NCBI GenBank assembly: GCA_022448245.1
Contig: JAKVCO010000008.1
Location: forward strand, 62,001 to 126,000
From: Paracoccaceae bacterium
Lineage (GTDB): Bacteria; Pseudomonadota; Alphaproteobacteria; Rhodobacterales; Rhodobacteraceae
DNA length: 64,000 nt
Direction: 5' to 3'
Shown in pieces: positions 62,310 through 64,000 of this stretch. Position 1 is the stretch's first letter, and every line of letters starts with the position of its first letter. The position numbers and the translations under genes were made by a program. A model generated the notes under the pieces. It was not told the DNA's origin and did not search any database. It saw only the letters and a list, made by a program, of their open reading frames with translations.

Positions 62310-64000
62310 TCAGGCCCGCAGGCGTTGCCCCGCTGGATCGAAGGGCGGCTTTTCGAGGATCCGCGCGCGGTGCGGCTGGCCGAGGATCATCACGTCGACT
62401 TCTTGCCCCGGCGAGGTGTTCTTCAGATAGGCCAAAGCAAGAGAAGCATCGACCGTGAACCCATAAGTGCCGGAGCTAACACGGCCCACACCGTTGCCGT
62501 CGAGGTCAAAGATCGGTTCGCCGCCGGACGCATCCGCATCCCGTGTCTCGATCTCGAGAATCTGCAGCGTTTCCCGCGGGGCGTTACCCTTGATGGCCGC
62601 GTAACCCGCCTTGTTCAAGAATTCCTTGTCCATCTTGATGAGGCGATCGAGGCCAGCCTCCTGCGGCCAATACTCGGGCGAGTATTCGCGCGACCACGAC
62701 CCGTAGCCTTTCTCGACCCTCAAGGACATCAACGCGCGCGAGCCTACGGGGCCTGCGCCCACGGCCTCACCCGCCTCGACGAGCGCATCAAAGAGCGCGG
62801 CCTGATCTTCCTCAGCACAGTGAACCTCCCACCCCAGATCGCCGGTGAAGGAGACGCGGAGCGCCGTCAGGTTGATGCCCGCAAGCGTGATCTGCTTCGA
62901 GCGCATGAACGGAAAATCCTCCGTCTCGAGGCTTTCATTTGTGAGGCGCTGCAGGAGCTCACGGGACCGCGGACCAGCCACGTTAAAGCCGCACATGCTG
63001 TCCGTGAGGCTCTCAAACGTGGTGCCCTCGGGCAGCGGGACCTCTTTCCAGAAGCGCTGGTGATAGCGTTCGGCCATGCCGGATCCGATCATGAGGAAGC
63101 TCTCATCGGCCGTGCGGGTGATGGTGAAATCGCCTGCGATGCCACCGCGTTTGCCGATGAGCGGCGTGAGGCAAGACCGACCTACGGCCTTCGGCGCATA
63201 GTTGGCGAAAACGGCGTTAAGCCAGGCCTCTGCGCCCGGCCCCTCGATGCGGTACTTCGCGAAGTTCGAGATGTCGATGATGCCCGCATTCTCTCGTAGC
63301 ATCCGACATTCGCGGCCCACGGCGGCGAACCACGGCTGGCGATCGAATCCTGCGCTATCTGGGGTGCCCGCATCGTAATATAGTGGGTGTTCCCAGCCGT
63401 AGTTCAGGCCAAATACGGCTCCCATCTCTTTCTGGCGGGCATAGGCGGGGCGCATGCGCATGGGGCGGCCTGCCTCGCGTTCTTCACCGGGGAAGTGGAT
63501 CGCAAAGCGGTTGGCGTATTGGTCCTTCACGCGGGCCTTGGTGAAGTCGGCCCCGGCCCAGGTGCCGAAGCGCGCCACGTCCCAACCGAACATGTCTTGA
63601 TGGCTTTCGCCCTCCACCATCCATTGCGCTGCACTCAGGCCAATCCCGCCGGATTGAGAGAATCCGGGGATCATGCCGGTGCAGAGGAAGTAGTTTCTGA
63701 GCTCTGGATGCGGACCGTAGAGGGCGCTGGAATCCGGCGACCAGATCATGGGGCCGTTAATGACGCGCTTGATGCCGGCCTCGCCCACGGCAGGCACACG
63801 CTCAATCGCGCGCATCATGTTTTCTTCGATCCGGTCTAGGTCATCAGCAAAGAGCTCGTGCCCGAAGCCCTGTGGTGTGCCGTCCTCGGCCCAGATGCGC
63901 ACGTCTTTTTCATAGGCGCCGACGAGGAGGCCATTACCTTCTTGGCGCAGGTAGTACTCACCGTCGCGGTCCGCGACCGATGGCAGGCGCCGGTCGAGCG
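62310..64000 (-). CDS. FAD/GcvT-domain oxidoreductase, dimethylglycine or sarcosine dehydrogenase-like (N-terminus outside window)
   Basis: The frame is open to the window edge, so the track start at 63902 is internal. The visible 563 residues hold the C-terminal part of the FAD oxidase domain ('LPSVADRDGEYYLRQEGNGLLVGAYEK', 'RVPAVGEAGIKRVINGPMIWSPDSSALYGPHPELRNYFLCTGMIPGFSQSGGIGLSAAQWMVEG'). A GcvT-like domain follows ('YDAGTPDSAGFDRQPWFAAVGRECRMLRENAGIIDISNFAKYRIEGPGAEAWLN', 'SFTGDLGWEVHC', 'RALMSLRVEKGYGSWSREYSPEYWPQEAGLDRLIKMDKEF'). These enzymes demethylate dimethylglycine, sarcosine or related amines onto tetrahydrofolate. The nearby Rieske oxygenase supports a betaine route. Confidence 0.88.
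   Translation of the reverse strand, partial: LDRRLPSVADRDGEYYLRQEGNGLLVGAYEKDVRIWAEDGTPQGFGHELFADDLDRIEENMMRAIERVPAVGEAGIKRVINGPMIWSPDSSALYGPHPELRNYFLCTGMIPGFSQSGGIGLSAAQWMVEGESHQDMFGWDVARFGTWAGADFTKARVKDQYANRFAIHFPGEEREAGRPMRMRPAYARQKEMGAVFGLNYGWEHPLYYDAGTPDSAGFDRQPWFAAVGRECRMLRENAGIIDISNFAKYRIEGPGAEAWLNAVFANYAPKAVGRSCLTPLIGKRGGIAGDFTITRTADESFLMIGSGMAERYHQRFWKEVPLPEGTTFESLTDSMCGFNVAGPRSRELLQRLTNESLETEDFPFMRSKQITLAGINLTALRVSFTGDLGWEVHCAEEDQAALFDALVEAGEAVGAGPVGSRALMSLRVEKGYGSWSREYSPEYWPQEAGLDRLIKMDKEFLNKAGYAAIKGNAPRETLQILEIETRDADASGGEPIFDLDGNGVGRVSSGTYGFTVDASLALAYLKNTSPGQEVDVMILGQPHRARILEKPPFDPAGQRLRA

Overview
The window reads as chromosomal DNA of a roseobacter-type alphaproteobacterium (Rhodobacterales/Rhodobacteraceae). 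The evidence is high GC, dense short-gap operons, and alphaproteobacterial gene sets: yceD-rpmF-plsX-fabH-ihfA-merR, scpA-scpB-nagZ, argS next to dgt and erpA, a zinc-less DksA, OlsB ornithine-lipid synthesis, tandem DUF2852 genes, the Entner-Doudoroff pair edd-eda, and TRAP transport. I see no insertion sequence, phage, CRISPR array or rRNA. Almost everything is core or niche metabolism, so the unusual signals are mostly regulatory RNA structures, operators and damaged genes.

Layout. 1-6.5 kb: end of an MFS transporter, cysS, a PLP aminotransferase, a damaged secreted-protein gene, a non-pyrrolysine MttB-type methyltransferase and an SDR dehydrogenase. 6.5-10.1 kb: ABC-F ATPase, OlsB, MsrB and BamE. 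10.2-14.3 kb: yceD, rpmF, plsX, fabH, ihfA, a MerR regulator and tRNA-Pro(GGG). 14.3-22.9 kb: a dCTP-deaminase-family protein, a polysaccharide lyase-like lipoprotein, then the minus-strand run scpB, scpA, nagZ, SPOR protein, argS, dgt. 23-27.6 kb: erpA, a small secreted protein behind a long empty leader, xth, an FAD monooxygenase, DksA and a MoxR ATPase. 27.7-31 kb: GNAT, DUF2927 lipoprotein, an overlooked 57-residue membrane protein and a VWA protein, tightly overlapped downstream of moxR.

31-36.4 kb holds two damaged genes: a GH16/RTX glycosidase with an in-frame stop and a replaced nucleophile, and an FkbM methyltransferase frameshifted at an A7 run. M48 protease, PIN protein, an RlmI-type methyltransferase and a DUF6778-type lipoprotein fill the rest. 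The start codon of the RlmI-type gene lies in the loop of a perfect 9-bp hairpin that is followed by a U-run on the coding strand, which is the most unusual signal I found. 36.6-45.9 kb: edd-eda behind a LacI-type operator, glnE, YbaK, DUF2852 pair, RDD, Bpt and VOC proteins. 45.9-52.7 kb: a complete tripartite TRAP transporter with a divergent Cache histidine kinase and NarL-type regulator, probably its controlling system. 52.7-55.7 kb: three unrecognised envelope proteins.

55.8-58.9 kb is the ilvI-ilvH operon, preceded by a 15-codon leader peptide rich in Ile/Leu/Val and an attenuator, with an unexpected lipoprotein gene between the two acetolactate synthase subunits. 58.9-64 kb: unknown proteins, an EF-hand protein, a Rieske oxygenase with a Glu bridging residue, and part of a dimethylglycine-dehydrogenase-like FAD/GcvT oxidoreductase. 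With the MttB homologue, these suggest methylated-amine (betaine-type) catabolism.

All calls rest on reading the sequence and recognising families; no searches were run.
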